Below are positions 51,544 through 60,516 of a stretch of DNA of 64,000 nucleotides, one piece after another. The stretch is from Claveliimonas monacensis (GTDB lineage: Bacteria > Bacillota > Clostridia > Lachnospirales > Lachnospiraceae): assembly GCF_014982975.1 (NCBI RefSeq), contig NZ_JADCKL010000001.1:310001-374000 (forward strand). The letters run 5' to 3'. The notes below the pieces were generated by a model, which ran no database searches, was not told the DNA's origin, and worked only from the letters and a program-made list of their open reading frames with translations. The position numbers and the translations under genes were made by a program. Each line of letters starts with the position of its first letter. The stretch's first letter is position 1.

Positions 51544-53574
51544 ATGAATAAACTGACACCGGTCCATGAGCTGAAAGGGATCGGAGAAAAGACAGAAAAA
51601 CTTTTTTTGAAACTGGATATCCATACCGTGGGGGACCTGATCCAGTACTATCCAAGAGGCTATGATGTGTACGAGGAGCCGGTCCTGATCAGTGAGGTTG
51701 TGGAGGGCAAAGTCCAGACCGTCACAGGCGCTATTTTCGGCAGAGTGCAGGTGTCAGGGAACCGGTCCATGCAGGTTACGTCCCTCTGTCTGAAGGATAT
51801 CAGCGGCACACTGAAAGTGGTCTGGTTCCGCATGCCCTTTCTTCGGAACACACTGGCAAGGGGCGGCGTCATCACCCTGCGCGGACTTGTGTCCCGGAAA
51901 AAGAGCGGCCTTGTCATGGAGCACCCGGAGATTTTCTACCCCTCTGCCAAGTATGAGGAGAAGCTCCATACCATGCAGCCTGTCTACCCGCTGACCAGCG
52001 GCCTCTCCAACAATACGGTCATGAAGGCAGTCCGCCAGGCACTGGATAGTCTGCCTCTGGAGCGGGAACTGCTGCCGGAGACGCTGCGGCTCAGCTATCA
52101 GCTGGCAGAGTACAATTATGCCCTGCGCGGCATTCATTTCCCTGAGGACAAGGAAGTGTACTTTCACGCTAGGAACCGGCTTGTGTTCGAGGAATTTTCC
52201 CAGTTTGTCTGTTCCCTGCGGCTGCTGAAGGAGGAGACAGACCGGGCACGCAATGATTTCCATATCACGCCAAAGCCACAGGTAGACGCCTTTATCCGCG
52301 AGCTGCCTTATCAGCTCACAGGGGCTCAGAAGCGGGTCTGGGATGAGATCCTTACGGATATGCAGAAAGATTTTTCTATGTCCCGCCTGGTCCAGGGAGA
52401 CGTAGGATCCGGAAAGACAGTCATCGCTCTTCTGGCTCTTATGACAGCGGCACTGAATGGTTTCCAGGGCGCTCTCATGGCCCCCACCGAGGTGCTGGCC
52501 AAGCAGCACTACGAGTCCATCACCTCCATGCTGGAGGAGCACCACATTCCCATCCGTACTGAACTCCTTACCGGCTCCATGACGGCAAAAGAGAAGCGGG
52601 AGGCCTACCAGCGGATGGGGGATGGGACCGCTCAGATCATCATCGGCACACACGCCCTCATCCAGAAAAAGGCAGGCTACAAGAATCTGGCTCTGGTTGT
52701 GACAGACGAGCAGCACCGGTTCGGAGTCAAACAGCGTGAGATGCTGGCCCAGAAGGGACAGATGCCCCACATTCTTGTCATGAGTGCCACCCCCATCCCC
52801 CGGACACTGGCTATTATCCTGTACGGAGATCTGGATATTTCCGTCATTGACGAGCTGCCCTCCGACCGTCTGCCCATCAAAAACTGCGTGGTGGACACAA
52901 ACTATCGAAAAACGGCTTACCGGTTTATAGAAAAACAGGTGGCAGAGGGACGCCAGTGCTACATCATCTGCCCCATGGTGGAGGAGAGCGAGCATCTGGA
53001 GGTGGAAAATGTGACAGACTATGCTGCCATGCTCCAGGAGGAGCTGGGGGAGGGCATCGCTGTCGACTTCCTTCACGGAAAGATGAAGCAAGCACAAAAA
53101 GACGAGATCATGGAGCGCTTTGGCAGTGGAAAGATCCAGGTACTTGTCTCCACCACGGTTATCGAGGTTGGCATCAATGTGCCCAACGCCACCGTCATGA
53201 TGGTGGAGAACGCGGAGCGCTTCGGCCTGGCTCAGCTTCACCAGCTGCGGGGCCGGGTGGGGCGGGGGAAATACCAATCCTACTGCATTTTTATGACCGG
53301 CTCCCACGATGAGGAGACGAAGAAGCGGCTGGACATCTTAAACAAGAGCAACGACGGCTTCAAGATCGCAGCCGAGGACCTGAAGCTGCGGGGACCGGGA
53401 GACCTGTTCGGCATCCGCCAGAGCGGTCTTATGAATTTTAAGCTGGGGGATGTCTTCCAGGACGCAAGGCTTCTCCAGATGGCCAGTGAGGCTGTCTCCT
53501 CCCCGGAAGCTGCCGATTCTGAATGGTTGAAAAAAATGGAAAAGCATGCAGGAAATGCTAGTGTAATATTATAA
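51544..53574 (+). CDS. recG: ATP-dependent DNA helicase RecG
   Basis: 676 residues, full length. A wedge (OB) domain that binds branched DNA (about 60-160), then SF2 helicase domains: Walker A QGDVGSGKT, DEQHRFGVKQRE, MSATPIPRTLA, and HQLRGRVGRG, followed by the C-terminal RecG motif (DLKLRGPGDLFGIRQSG). It regresses stalled replication forks. Position after yloV as in many Firmicutes. Confidence 0.97.
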   Translation: MNKLTPVHELKGIGEKTEKLFLKLDIHTVGDLIQYYPRGYDVYEEPVLISEVVEGKVQTVTGAIFGRVQVSGNRSMQVTSLCLKDISGTLKVVWFRMPFLRNTLARGGVITLRGLVSRKKSGLVMEHPEIFYPSAKYEEKLHTMQPVYPLTSGLSNNTVMKAVRQALDSLPLERELLPETLRLSYQLAEYNYALRGIHFPEDKEVYFHARNRLVFEEFSQFVCSLRLLKEETDRARNDFHITPKPQVDAFIRELPYQLTGAQKRVWDEILTDMQKDFSMSRLVQGDVGSGKTVIALLALMTAALNGFQGALMAPTEVLAKQHYESITSMLEEHHIPIRTELLTGSMTAKEKREAYQRMGDGTAQIIIGTHALIQKKAGYKNLALVVTDEQHRFGVKQREMLAQKGQMPHILVMSATPIPRTLAIILYGDLDISVIDELPSDRLPIKNCVVDTNYRKTAYRFIEKQVAEGRQCYIICPMVEESEHLEVENVTDYAAMLQEELGEGIAVDFLHGKMKQAQKDEIMERFGSGKIQVLVSTTVIEVGINVPNATVMMVENAERFGLAQLHQLRGRVGRGKYQSYCIFMTGSHDEETKKRLDILNKSNDGFKIAAEDLKLRGPGDLFGIRQSGLMNFKLGDVFQDARLLQMASEAVSSPEAADSEWLKKMEKHAGNASVIL

Positions 53575-53637
53575 ATCCTCCATATACTATCGGTGTAACA
53601 ACAAAACAAAATGTTACAAAAAAGGAGGAGTATAAAA

Positions 53638-53844
53638 ATGACTAATCGTTCATCTAACAAAGCAGCAGTACCTGAAGCAAAGGGTGCACTGGACAAATTC
53701 AAATACGAGGTTGCAAGCGAGCTGGGCGTACCGCTCACAGAGGGCTACAACGGTGACCTTACTTCCAGACAGAACGGATCTGTTGGGGGTTATATGGTGA
53801 AAAAGATGATCGAACAGCAGGAGAGACAGATGGCCGGAAAATAG
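53638..53844 (+). CDS. Alpha/beta-type small acid-soluble spore protein
   Basis: 68 residues. DNA-coating spore protein that protects the chromosome from UV and heat. Conserved segments are KYEVASELGV, containing the germination protease (GPR) site, and SRQNGSVGGYMVKKMIE. AAGGAGGAG eight bases before the ATG at 53638. A sigma-G-like -10 (TATACTA, 53583-53589) lies upstream with no convincing -35. Expression in the forespore is inferred from the family. Confidence 0.96.
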   Translation: MTNRSSNKAAVPEAKGALDKFKYEVASELGVPLTEGYNGDLTSRQNGSVGGYMVKKMIEQQERQMAGK

Positions 53845-53918
53845 GCTGAAAACCGCTCTAGAATGCGCAGCTGAAATAAAGTGTATAAATACCTGCGAAA
53901 ATTCCGAAATATCAAAAC

Positions 53919-53967
53919 AAAAAGTGCCTGGCAGATTGAAATAATATCTGTCGGGTGCTTTTTGTTT
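53919..53967 (+). terminator. Terminator of the SASP gene
   Basis: 53919-53936 pairs with 53946-53963 over 18 positions (four G-U pairs), loop TGAAATAAT, ending in a T-run. Confidence 0.85.
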
Positions 53968-53974
53968 ATTTCTG

Positions 53975-54004
53975 TTGACACAATTACACACCAGTTAGTA
54001 TAAT
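53975..54004 (+). promoter_or_regulatory. Consensus promoter of rsmD-coaD
   Basis: TTGACA (53975-53980), 18 bases, TATAAT (53999-54004). Both boxes are perfect. Transcription should begin near 54011, inside the palindrome listed next. Confidence 0.8.
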
Positions 54005-54043
54005 TTGGGACGTAATACTTTTTAAAAGTATTACGTCCCAAAT
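54003..54043. repeat. Perfect 20-bp inverted repeat at the rsmD-coaD start site
   Basis: The left arm (54003-54022) and right arm (54024-54043) are exact reverse complements around a single T at 54023. The core of each arm is GGGACGTAATACTTTT and its complement. The dyad covers the end of the -10 box and the first 33 or so transcribed bases. In RNA the first 25 nt or so would fold into a 12-bp hairpin. It is separate from the SASP terminator, which ends at 53967. Confidence 0.85.
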
Positions 54044-54064
54044 GAACAAAAAGGATGTGATTTC

Positions 54065-54634
54065 ATGCGTGTGATCGCCGGAACTGCACGAAGCCTGCAG
54101 CTGAAAACGCTGGACGGGCTTGACACCCGCCCCACAACGGACCGCATAAAGGAAACGCTTTTCAATATGCTGGCCCCCTATCTCTATGACTGTATTTTTC
54201 TGGATCTTTTTGCCGGCAGCGGCGGGATCGGGATCGAGGCCCTGAGCCGGGGAGCCATGGAGGCTGTCTTTGTGGAGAAGAATCCAAAAGCCATGGCCTG
54301 CATAAAGGACAATCTGAAACATACTCACCTGGAGCGGAAAGCTCTCACCATCTCCTCCGATGTGATGACAGCCCTCTACCGGCTGGAGGGGGAGAAACAG
54401 TTTGACTACATTTTTATGGATCCCCCCTACAACCAGGAGCTGGAAAAGCAGGTGCTCACCTATCTGGCTGAGTCCGATCTTCTGGCGCACCAGGGCGTGA
54501 TCATCGTGGAGGCCGCAAAGGATACTTCCTTCGACTATCTGGATGAGCTGGGATTTCAAATCATAAAAGAGAAAGTCTACAAGACGAATAAGCACGTCTT
54601 TATAGAGCCTTCGGGGAGGAAAGAAATATGTTAA
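54065..54634 (+). CDS. rsmD: 16S rRNA (guanine966-N2)-methyltransferase
   Basis: 189 residues. SAM-binding motif [17 protein letters not shown] and catalytic MDPPYN; the start [13 protein letters not shown] is typical. Methylates G966 of 16S rRNA. AAGGATGTGA lies before the ATG. It overlaps coaD by seven bases; the rsmD-coaD pair is conserved widely in Firmicutes (ylbH-ylbI in Bacillus). Confidence 0.96.
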   Translation: MRVIAGTARSLQLKTLDGLDTRPTTDRIKETLFNMLAPYLYDCIFLDLFAGSGGIGIEALSRGAMEAVFVEKNPKAMACIKDNLKHTHLERKALTISSDVMTALYRLEGEKQFDYIFMDPPYNQELEKQVLTYLAESDLLAHQGVIIVEAAKDTSFDYLDELGFQIIKEKVYKTNKHVFIEPSGRKEIC

Positions 54635-55125
54635 GAGCGGTTTACCCGGGCAGTTTTGACCCGGTCACATTCGGACATCTGGACATCATTACACGATCCG
54701 CAAAACTGGTGGATGAATTAATCGTCGGAGTATTGGTAAATAACGCAAAAAGTCCGTTGTTTTCCGTAGAAGAACGTGTTAAAATACTAGAGAAAACAGT
54801 GGAAAATCTTCCAAATGTAAAAGTCATTCCATTTGAGGGACTGCTGGTAGAATTTGTGAGAAAAATGGAAGCGCAGATGGTGGTGAGAGGACTTCGTGCC
54901 ATCACAGATTTTGAGTACGAGCTTCAGATGGCCCAGACCAATCACAAGCTGGAGCCGGATCTGGAGACGATCTTTCTGACCACCGGCCTGGAGTATTCTT
55001 ATCTGAGCTCCAGCACAGTAAAGGAAGTAGCCGCTTTCGGGGGAGACATCTCACAGTTTGTACCTGATATCGTAATAGAGCGAATGCAGGAAAAAATGGA
55101 TAAAAAAGGAGAGTGTAAATTATGA
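54628..55125 (+). CDS. coaD: Phosphopantetheine adenylyltransferase
   Basis: 165 residues. Penultimate step of coenzyme A synthesis. Nucleotidyltransferase motif [15 protein letters not shown], and the C-terminal [19 protein letters not shown] with the ISSS/T-type ATP site. It begins inside rsmD and ends in an ATGA overlap with the next gene, so all three are one transcript. Confidence 0.98.
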   Translation: MLRAVYPGSFDPVTFGHLDIITRSAKLVDELIVGVLVNNAKSPLFSVEERVKILEKTVENLPNVKVIPFEGLLVEFVRKMEAQMVVRGLRAITDFEYELQMAQTNHKLEPDLETIFLTTGLEYSYLSSSTVKEVAAFGGDISQFVPDIVIERMQEKMDKKGECKL

Positions 55126-55748
55126 GCAGCCGTATTGAACAGATTATCGAAGAGATCGAGGAGTACATCGACAGTTGTAAATTTCAGCCTCTGTCCACCA
55201 CAAAGATCATTGTAAACAAGGATCAGATAGACGAGCTTCTCCGTGAACTCCGTATGAAGACACCGGATGAGATCAAGCGCTATCAGAAGATCATTGCAAA
55301 TAAAGACGCTATCCTGGCTGATGCGCAGGCCAAGGCAGACAGCATGCTCCAGGAGGCACAGATCCAGACATCTGAGCTGGTCAGCGAGCACGAGATCATG
55401 CAGCAGGCCTATGCCCAGGCAAATGAGATCGTGACAGCCGCCACAGAGCAGGCACAGCAGATCCTGGACAACGCCACCAACGATGCCAACGACATCCGTA
55501 TCGGGGCTATGCAGTACACAGATGACCTCCTTGCCAACGCGGAGAGCATCATCGGCCACACGCTGGACAGCTACACGACAAAATATGACGGCCTTGTCAA
55601 CTCCCTCCAGGAGTGCTACGACATGGTACGCAACAACCGCTCCGAGCTGGAGATCCCGGATCAGTCTGCAAGAGGGCTGGAAGCCGAGTACGGAACACCG
55701 GAGGAGCCGGTAGAGGCCTATGAGGAAGACAGCATCGAGCTGGAGTAA
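55122..55748 (+). CDS. Coiled-coil protein in the coaD operon, function unknown
   Basis: 208 residues, no membrane helix. A central Ala/Gln/Glu-rich coiled coil (about 55-150; [20 protein letters not shown]) resembles ATP-synthase b/H-subunit or DivIVA-type helices, which is why such proteins get those names. An acidic tail follows ([15 protein letters not shown]). The family recurs beside coaD in Lachnospiraceae, by memory. A structural or cell-division role is possible but unproved. It starts in an ATGA overlap with coaD. Confidence 0.7.
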   Translation: MSSRIEQIIEEIEEYIDSCKFQPLSTTKIIVNKDQIDELLRELRMKTPDEIKRYQKIIANKDAILADAQAKADSMLQEAQIQTSELVSEHEIMQQAYAQANEIVTAATEQAQQILDNATNDANDIRIGAMQYTDDLLANAESIIGHTLDSYTTKYDGLVNSLQECYDMVRNNRSELEIPDQSARGLEAEYGTPEEPVEAYEEDSIELE

Positions 55749-55772
55749 GAAATCCTGCCTCGTATACTCCTG

Positions 55773-56720
55773 TCAGAACATACACAGATAGAGGATGCAC
55801 ATACAGCTGGTCACCACTGCGGTGACCAGCTTTTCTATGAGATAGACAGAGATTTTCAGCCCAGTGCCCTGGATCATACTGTAGGTCTGCGCAGACGCGC
55901 AGAATCCGCCAAAAGATGTTAGAGCCATGATCAGCACCCACCGCACCGGGAAGGCCGCCTCCAGCCCGGAGAGCATAGGAATGCCGGCTGTGATCTCCAA
56001 AAATGAAAAGAGACACACGGATGTAGCCCCTCCGGTTCCCGGGAGCAGAAAGGCCAGCTCTGTGCAGACAGAAAAGAGCATAATATACCCGCCCACACGT
56101 GTGATGGAATCAAAACTGTCCATGATACAGCGATCCAGTACATCAAAGGAAAAAAAGGTGCGTCTCCCTCCGATAGGACTCTTAAATCTTCCGGCAGCGT
56201 CCAGGCTGTCATCGTATTTTTTTCGGAGGATCCTGTAAAAAAACTGGCTGCACACAACCGGAGACAGAAAGAGAATGGCCACAGACGGGACAAAGTAGGC
56301 GGTCCTTTCAATATTCTGCATCACCACATAGCTTACAATAAACATGGGACTCGTATTGTTGCAAAAAGACAGCAGATACCCTGCCTCATCCCTGCAGATC
56401 TTTCCCTCCTTCAAGAGATCTGCCGTCACCTTTGCCCCCATGGGATATCCGCAGAGAAATCCGGAGAGGACCGCAAAAGCCCCGCACCCCGACACCTTCA
56501 GCACCCGCCCCAGCACACCGCCTGCCAGGCGGGAAATATAGTGCACTGCACTTGTGCGCACCATCAGATTGGCAGCGATCATAAAGGGGAGAAGGGTGGG
56601 AAGGACAGTGCGGAACCAGAGCAGGATCCCCTGGCTTGCCCCCGCAAACACAGGCCCCGGAAAGAGAAGCATGACAAAGAAAAAGAAGATGACTGCCAGT
56701 GTGAAGAGGCGGCGTTTCAT
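55773..56720 (-). CDS. ylbJ: YlbJ-like sporulation membrane protein
   Basis: 315 residues with about eight hydrophobic helices and the nucleoside-recognition/Gate fold. Diagnostic segments: FRTVLPTLLPFMIAANLM, GFLCGYPMGAKVTADLL, SFCNNTSPMFIVSYVV. In Bacillus ylbJ follows rsmD-coaD and is needed for spore-core resistance. Here it is beside the same pair but inverted and convergent. Confidence 0.9.
   Translation of the reverse strand: MKRRLFTLAVIFFFFVMLLFPGPVFAGASQGILLWFRTVLPTLLPFMIAANLMVRTSAVHYISRLAGGVLGRVLKVSGCGAFAVLSGFLCGYPMGAKVTADLLKEGKICRDEAGYLLSFCNNTSPMFIVSYVVMQNIERTAYFVPSVAILFLSPVVCSQFFYRILRKKYDDSLDAAGRFKSPIGGRRTFFSFDVLDRCIMDSFDSITRVGGYIMLFSVCTELAFLLPGTGGATSVCLFSFLEITAGIPMLSGLEAAFPVRWVLIMALTSFGGFCASAQTYSMIQGTGLKISVYLIEKLVTAVVTSCMCILYLCMF
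55805..55836 (+). terminator. Terminator of the rsmD-coaD operon inside ylbJ coding sequence
   Basis: AGCTGGTCACC (55805-55815), loop ACTGC, GGTGACCAGCT (55821-55831), then TTTCT. The 11-bp stem lies within the 3' end of the convergent ylbJ gene and codes for part of its last helix. Confidence 0.7.
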
Positions 56721-56841
56721 GGGATGGCACCTCCGGTGCGTAAAAGAAGATCTGGTTTATTTTATGGTGTGGCTTGCATTTTTATGTATTCCGTGACACA
56801 ATAGAGGAAGACAATCATATAAGACAAAGGAGAGTAATACA

Positions 56842-58290
56842 ATGGCAGTACTTGACAATCTGGAACCAAAAGCAGTTTTTCACTTTTTTGAGGAGCTGTG
56901 CAGCATCCCCCACGGGACATTTGACACGAAGCGGATCAGCGATTACTGTGTTCGCTTTGCCGAAGAGCGGGGACTGGAGGTTATCCAGGATGAAGCAAAT
57001 AATGTGATCATCAGAAAGAACGGAACAGAGGGCTACGAGACAAGTGAGCCTGTGATCATCCAGGGACATCTGGATATGGTCTGCGAGAAGACAGAAGATT
57101 CCGATCACGATTTTAAAAAGGATGGGCTTGACCTGTATATTGAGGATGGTTTCGTCAAAGCAAAAAACACTTCCCTGGGAGGAGACGACGGGATTGCTAT
57201 CGCCATGGCTCTGGCTATTCTGGACAGCAAGGACATTCCTCATCCGCCTCTGGAAGCTCTGTTTACCACAGATGAAGAGACCGGCATGGGCGGTGCTATG
57301 GCTGTGGATCTGAGTGTCTTAAAAGGAACAAAACTGATCAATATCGACTCAGAGGAAGAAGGATACCTCACTTGCGGATGTGCAGGAGGGATCACCTGCC
57401 GCACCTCATTTGCCCTTGACCGGCAGACCAGCCGCGGACTCTCTCTTGTGATCCGCATTTCCGGCCTGAGAGGCGGACATTCCGGAGCAGAGATCCATAT
57501 GCAGAAGGGAAATGCCCTGAAGCTCATGGGACAGCTTCTCCATCAGCTGAACCAGGAGACTGGCCTTCAGCTTGTGAGCCTGTCAGGCGGAAGTAAAGAG
57601 AATGTCATCGCCATGGACTGCACTGCCTCTGTCCTGGCACCTGCAGGCAGCCTGGAGAAGATAGAGAAAGCTGCACAGGCAATGAAGGAGACATGGGATG
57701 TAGAATTTATGGGAGAAGAGCCCGGCCTTAAAGTGACGGTGGAAGAAGCAGGGGAGAAGGAGCTGGAGGCTGCTGCACCGGAGCGGACCACACAGGTCAT
57801 TGACTATCTCTATCTCATGCCCAACGGCACACAGGATTACAGCCGCGGACTTGCAGGGCTGGTAGAGACTTCTCTCAATCCCGGTGTCATGTCCGTGAAA
57901 GACGATGTCCTCACCATATGTACCCTTGTCAGAAGCTCAGTAGACAGCAAGAAGGAGGCACTGCAGGAAAGACTGCGCATTCTTGCAGCTCTCTTCGATG
58001 CTGATTTTACAGCAGACAGCGACTATCCGGGCTGGATGTACAAAGAGCACTCACCTCTTCGCGAGATCATGGTAGATACCTACAAAGAGATGTACGGCGA
58101 GGATCCAAAAGTCATCACCATCCATGCCGGTCTGGAGTGCGGCCTGTTCCTTGGCAAGCGTCCGGATCTGGACTGCGTATCCTTTGGCCCGGACATTCTG
58201 GATGTGCACTCTGTCCGCGAGAAACTGGATATCGCCTCCACAGAGAGATGCTACGACTATCTTAAGGCCGTTCTTGCCAAATGCAGATAG
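56842..58290 (+). CDS. pepD: Aminoacyl-histidine dipeptidase (M20C)
   Basis: 482 residues. Zinc dipeptidase acting on Xaa-His and other dipeptides. Metal-site motifs are QGHLDMVCE, LGGDDGIA, TTDEETGMGGA and INIDSEEEG; the last ligand is in TIHAGLECGLF. The dimerisation domain lies at about 200-380. AGGAGA lies before the ATG. The only promoter candidate (TTGCAT 56774, CACAAT 56797) is weak. Confidence 0.95.
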   Translation: MAVLDNLEPKAVFHFFEELCSIPHGTFDTKRISDYCVRFAEERGLEVIQDEANNVIIRKNGTEGYETSEPVIIQGHLDMVCEKTEDSDHDFKKDGLDLYIEDGFVKAKNTSLGGDDGIAIAMALAILDSKDIPHPPLEALFTTDEETGMGGAMAVDLSVLKGTKLINIDSEEEGYLTCGCAGGITCRTSFALDRQTSRGLSLVIRISGLRGGHSGAEIHMQKGNALKLMGQLLHQLNQETGLQLVSLSGGSKENVIAMDCTASVLAPAGSLEKIEKAAQAMKETWDVEFMGEEPGLKVTVEEAGEKELEAAAPERTTQVIDYLYLMPNGTQDYSRGLAGLVETSLNPGVMSVKDDVLTICTLVRSSVDSKKEALQERLRILAALFDADFTADSDYPGWMYKEHSPLREIMVDTYKEMYGEDPKVITIHAGLECGLFLGKRPDLDCVSFGPDILDVHSVREKLDIASTERCYDYLKAVLAKCR

Positions 58291-58346
58291 TACACGACTA
58301 AAATACCTGTAGTCATTCATATAGTAATACAAAAAGGAGTTTTGCA

Positions 58347-59060
58347 TTGACACAAATAAAAGCCGGAAGGCTGCTCCTTCTTGTATTACTATTTTCTTTT
58401 TTCTGTGTTCTCGGGATTGGATGTCTTATGGAGAAAGGACGACAGAACACGCTGGCCTCAAGAACCATCTCATCTGCCTCCTATCGAAAGGACTTTTTCT
58501 CCCCCGGCATGCGCAAGGACCAGACCCTTCTCTCCCGGGAGTGCAGAACATTCCTTAAGCAGGTGGAAGAGGACAGCATCTATTTCCCTGTACCTGCGTC
58601 CTCCCTGGATCCTTCTCTCACCGTGTCCTACGTAGATTCCTGGATGTACGAGAGAAACTACAAGGAAGGGAACAGCCATGAGGGCACAGATATCATGGCC
58701 GCCAGGAACGAGAGGGGAATCTACCCGGTCGTCAGCATATCTGACGGGACCATCACCAATCTGGGATGGCTGGAGCTGGGCGGGTGGAGGATCGGCATCA
58801 CTTCTCCCCAGGGCGTCTACTATTACTATGCACACCTGGACTCCTACACGGATATCCGTGAGGGGAATACAGTGAAGGCAGGACAGCTGCTGGGATTTAT
58901 GGGAGATTCTGGCTATGGGCCGGAGGGAACCAAAGGTGAGTTTGATGTTCACCTCCACCTTGGCATTTACTCCTGGGGGACAGGGGAGGAGATCAGTGTA
59001 AATCCCTACTATCTGCTGCGATCGCTGGAGGAGCACCGGCTGAAATACCAATATTCTTAG
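58347..59060 (+). CDS. Membrane-anchored M23 family peptidase
   Basis: 237 residues. An N-terminal helix (LLLLVLLFSFFCVLGIGC) followed by an extracytoplasmic LytM domain with both zinc motifs: SHEGTDIM (HxxxD) and FDVHLHLG (HxH). It is predicted to be an active glycyl/DD-type endopeptidase of the wall, unlike SpoIIQ proteins that have lost residues. TTG start seven bases after AAGGAG. Confidence 0.88.
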   Translation: MTQIKAGRLLLLVLLFSFFCVLGIGCLMEKGRQNTLASRTISSASYRKDFFSPGMRKDQTLLSRECRTFLKQVEEDSIYFPVPASSLDPSLTVSYVDSWMYERNYKEGNSHEGTDIMAARNERGIYPVVSISDGTITNLGWLELGGWRIGITSPQGVYYYYAHLDSYTDIREGNTVKAGQLLGFMGDSGYGPEGTKGEFDVHLHLGIYSWGTGEEISVNPYYLLRSLEEHRLKYQYS

Positions 59061-59127
59061 CTGGTGTAATCTGCCCATCTGTGTTATACTTTATCAGATG
59101 ACTACAAGATAAAAACGGAGGAAAAAG

Positions 59128-60516
59128 ATGAAACTCCCATCTGAGTTTGAAGAGAAAATGAAACGCCTTCTGGGCGACGAATTCCCATCATATATAGCCT
59201 GTTACGAGGAACCCAGGTATTACGGGCTCAGGGTCAACACAAAGAAAATATCTGTGGAAGACTTTCGCAGGATCTGTCCTTTTAAGATCCGGGAAGTTCC
59301 CTGGATTGAAAATGGTTTTTACTATAATGGGGAGGAAGTATCCCCTGCCAGGCACCCCTATTATTTTGCAGGCCTCTACTATCTGCAGGAGCCCAGCGCC
59401 ATGACACCGGCAAGCAGGCTTCCTGTGGAACCCGGCGACAGAGTGCTGGATCTGTGCGCCGCCCCCGGCGGCAAGGCAACAGAGCTGGGGGCAAAGCTGG
59501 GTGGGAGAGGCCTTCTTGCCGCCAACGACATCAGCAGCTCCAGAGCCAAGGGTCTCTTAAAGAACATCGAACTTTTCGGTATAGGAAATGTTCTTATATC
59601 CAGCGAAGAACCCGGACGCCTGGCAGAGTTCTTCCCCTCGTTCTTTGACAAGATCCTCATTGATGCTCCCTGCTCCGGGGAGGGCATGTTCCGCAAAGAC
59701 CGGAAGATGGTAAAGGCCTGGGAAGAACACGGTCCCGCCTTTTTTTCAAAGATACAGAAAAATATCATCCTGCAGGCGGCCTCCATGCTGAAGGAGGGAG
59801 GCATGATGCTCTATTCCACCTGCACGTTTGACCCGTCGGAAAACGAGGAGGTCATTGCCCACCTTTTAAGAGAGCGGCCGGAATTCCATGTCTGCCCCAT
59901 AGATCCCTACCAGGGCTTTGCTCCCGGCAGGCCGGATCTGGTCCAGAACGGAGACCCCTCCCTGGCTGATACGGTCCGCATCTTCCCCCACAGGATGCAC
60001 GGGGAGGGGCATTTCCTGGCCCTGCTCCAAAAGGGAAAGCAGGTATCCGGGCCGGAAATAAAGGAGCCTTTGAAGCGGAGAAACCGAAAGCTGCCTGAGG
60101 AACTGGAAAAGTTTTTAGAGAAACTTAAGATAGATTTAAGCCCGTCCAGACTGGATATTCACGGCGAAAGGGTTTATTATATGCCCGAAGGACTTTCTGA
60201 TATCCGGGGGATCCGTTTCCTTCGGACAGGGCTTCTCCTGGGCGAGATTAAGAAAAACCGTTTCGAGCCCAGTCAGGCTCTGGCAATGGCACTCAAAGCA
60301 GAAGAATTTGACCAGGTCATCAGCCTGCCCTGCAGCGATGAGCGGGTGGTCCGCTATCTGAAAGGCGAGACCCTGAACGTGGAAGATCTGGTCTCCCCGT
60401 CGCAGAAGGGCTGGCATCTCTTCTGTGTGGACGGGTATCCTCTCGGCTGGGGTAAACTGGCCGGCGGAACTCTCAAGAACAAATATCTGCCGGGATGGAG
60501 ATGGCAGTCCGTATGA
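59128..60516 (+). CDS. RsmF-type rRNA/tRNA cytosine-C5 methyltransferase
   Basis: 462 residues of the NOL1/NOP2/Sun family. SAM motif LCAAPGGKATEL, catalytic cysteines in DAPCSGEGMFRK and YSTCTFDPSENEE. The C-terminal PUA-like part (about 310-460) is of the RsmF/YebU type. The target base is not predictable from this alone. Overlaps the next gene at ATGA (60513). Confidence 0.92.
   Translation: MKLPSEFEEKMKRLLGDEFPSYIACYEEPRYYGLRVNTKKISVEDFRRICPFKIREVPWIENGFYYNGEEVSPARHPYYFAGLYYLQEPSAMTPASRLPVEPGDRVLDLCAAPGGKATELGAKLGGRGLLAANDISSSRAKGLLKNIELFGIGNVLISSEEPGRLAEFFPSFFDKILIDAPCSGEGMFRKDRKMVKAWEEHGPAFFSKIQKNIILQAASMLKEGGMMLYSTCTFDPSENEEVIAHLLRERPEFHVCPIDPYQGFAPGRPDLVQNGDPSLADTVRIFPHRMHGEGHFLALLQKGKQVSGPEIKEPLKRRNRKLPEELEKFLEKLKIDLSPSRLDIHGERVYYMPEGLSDIRGIRFLRTGLLLGEIKKNRFEPSQALAMALKAEEFDQVISLPCSDERVVRYLKGETLNVEDLVSPSQKGWHLFCVDGYPLGWGKLAGGTLKNKYLPGWRWQSV

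Noticed and set aside
50021-51655. Long antisense frame opposite the FakA-like gene and the start of recG
   Set aside because: Long minus-strand frames are common opposite GC-biased coding DNA here. It has no ribosome site and no recognisable domain, and the + strand genes are certain.
51754-53307. Long antisense frame opposite recG
   Set aside because: Same reasoning: a codon-bias shadow of a clear full-length RecG.
53561-53589. Sigma-G promoter for the SASP gene
   Set aside because: TATACTA resembles the -10 but the only -35-like sequence is at the wrong distance; too weak to annotate.
54003-54043. Palindrome as an insertion-sequence end or MITE
   Set aside because: No transposase, no target duplication and no second copy seen in the window; its placement on a promoter fits an operator better.
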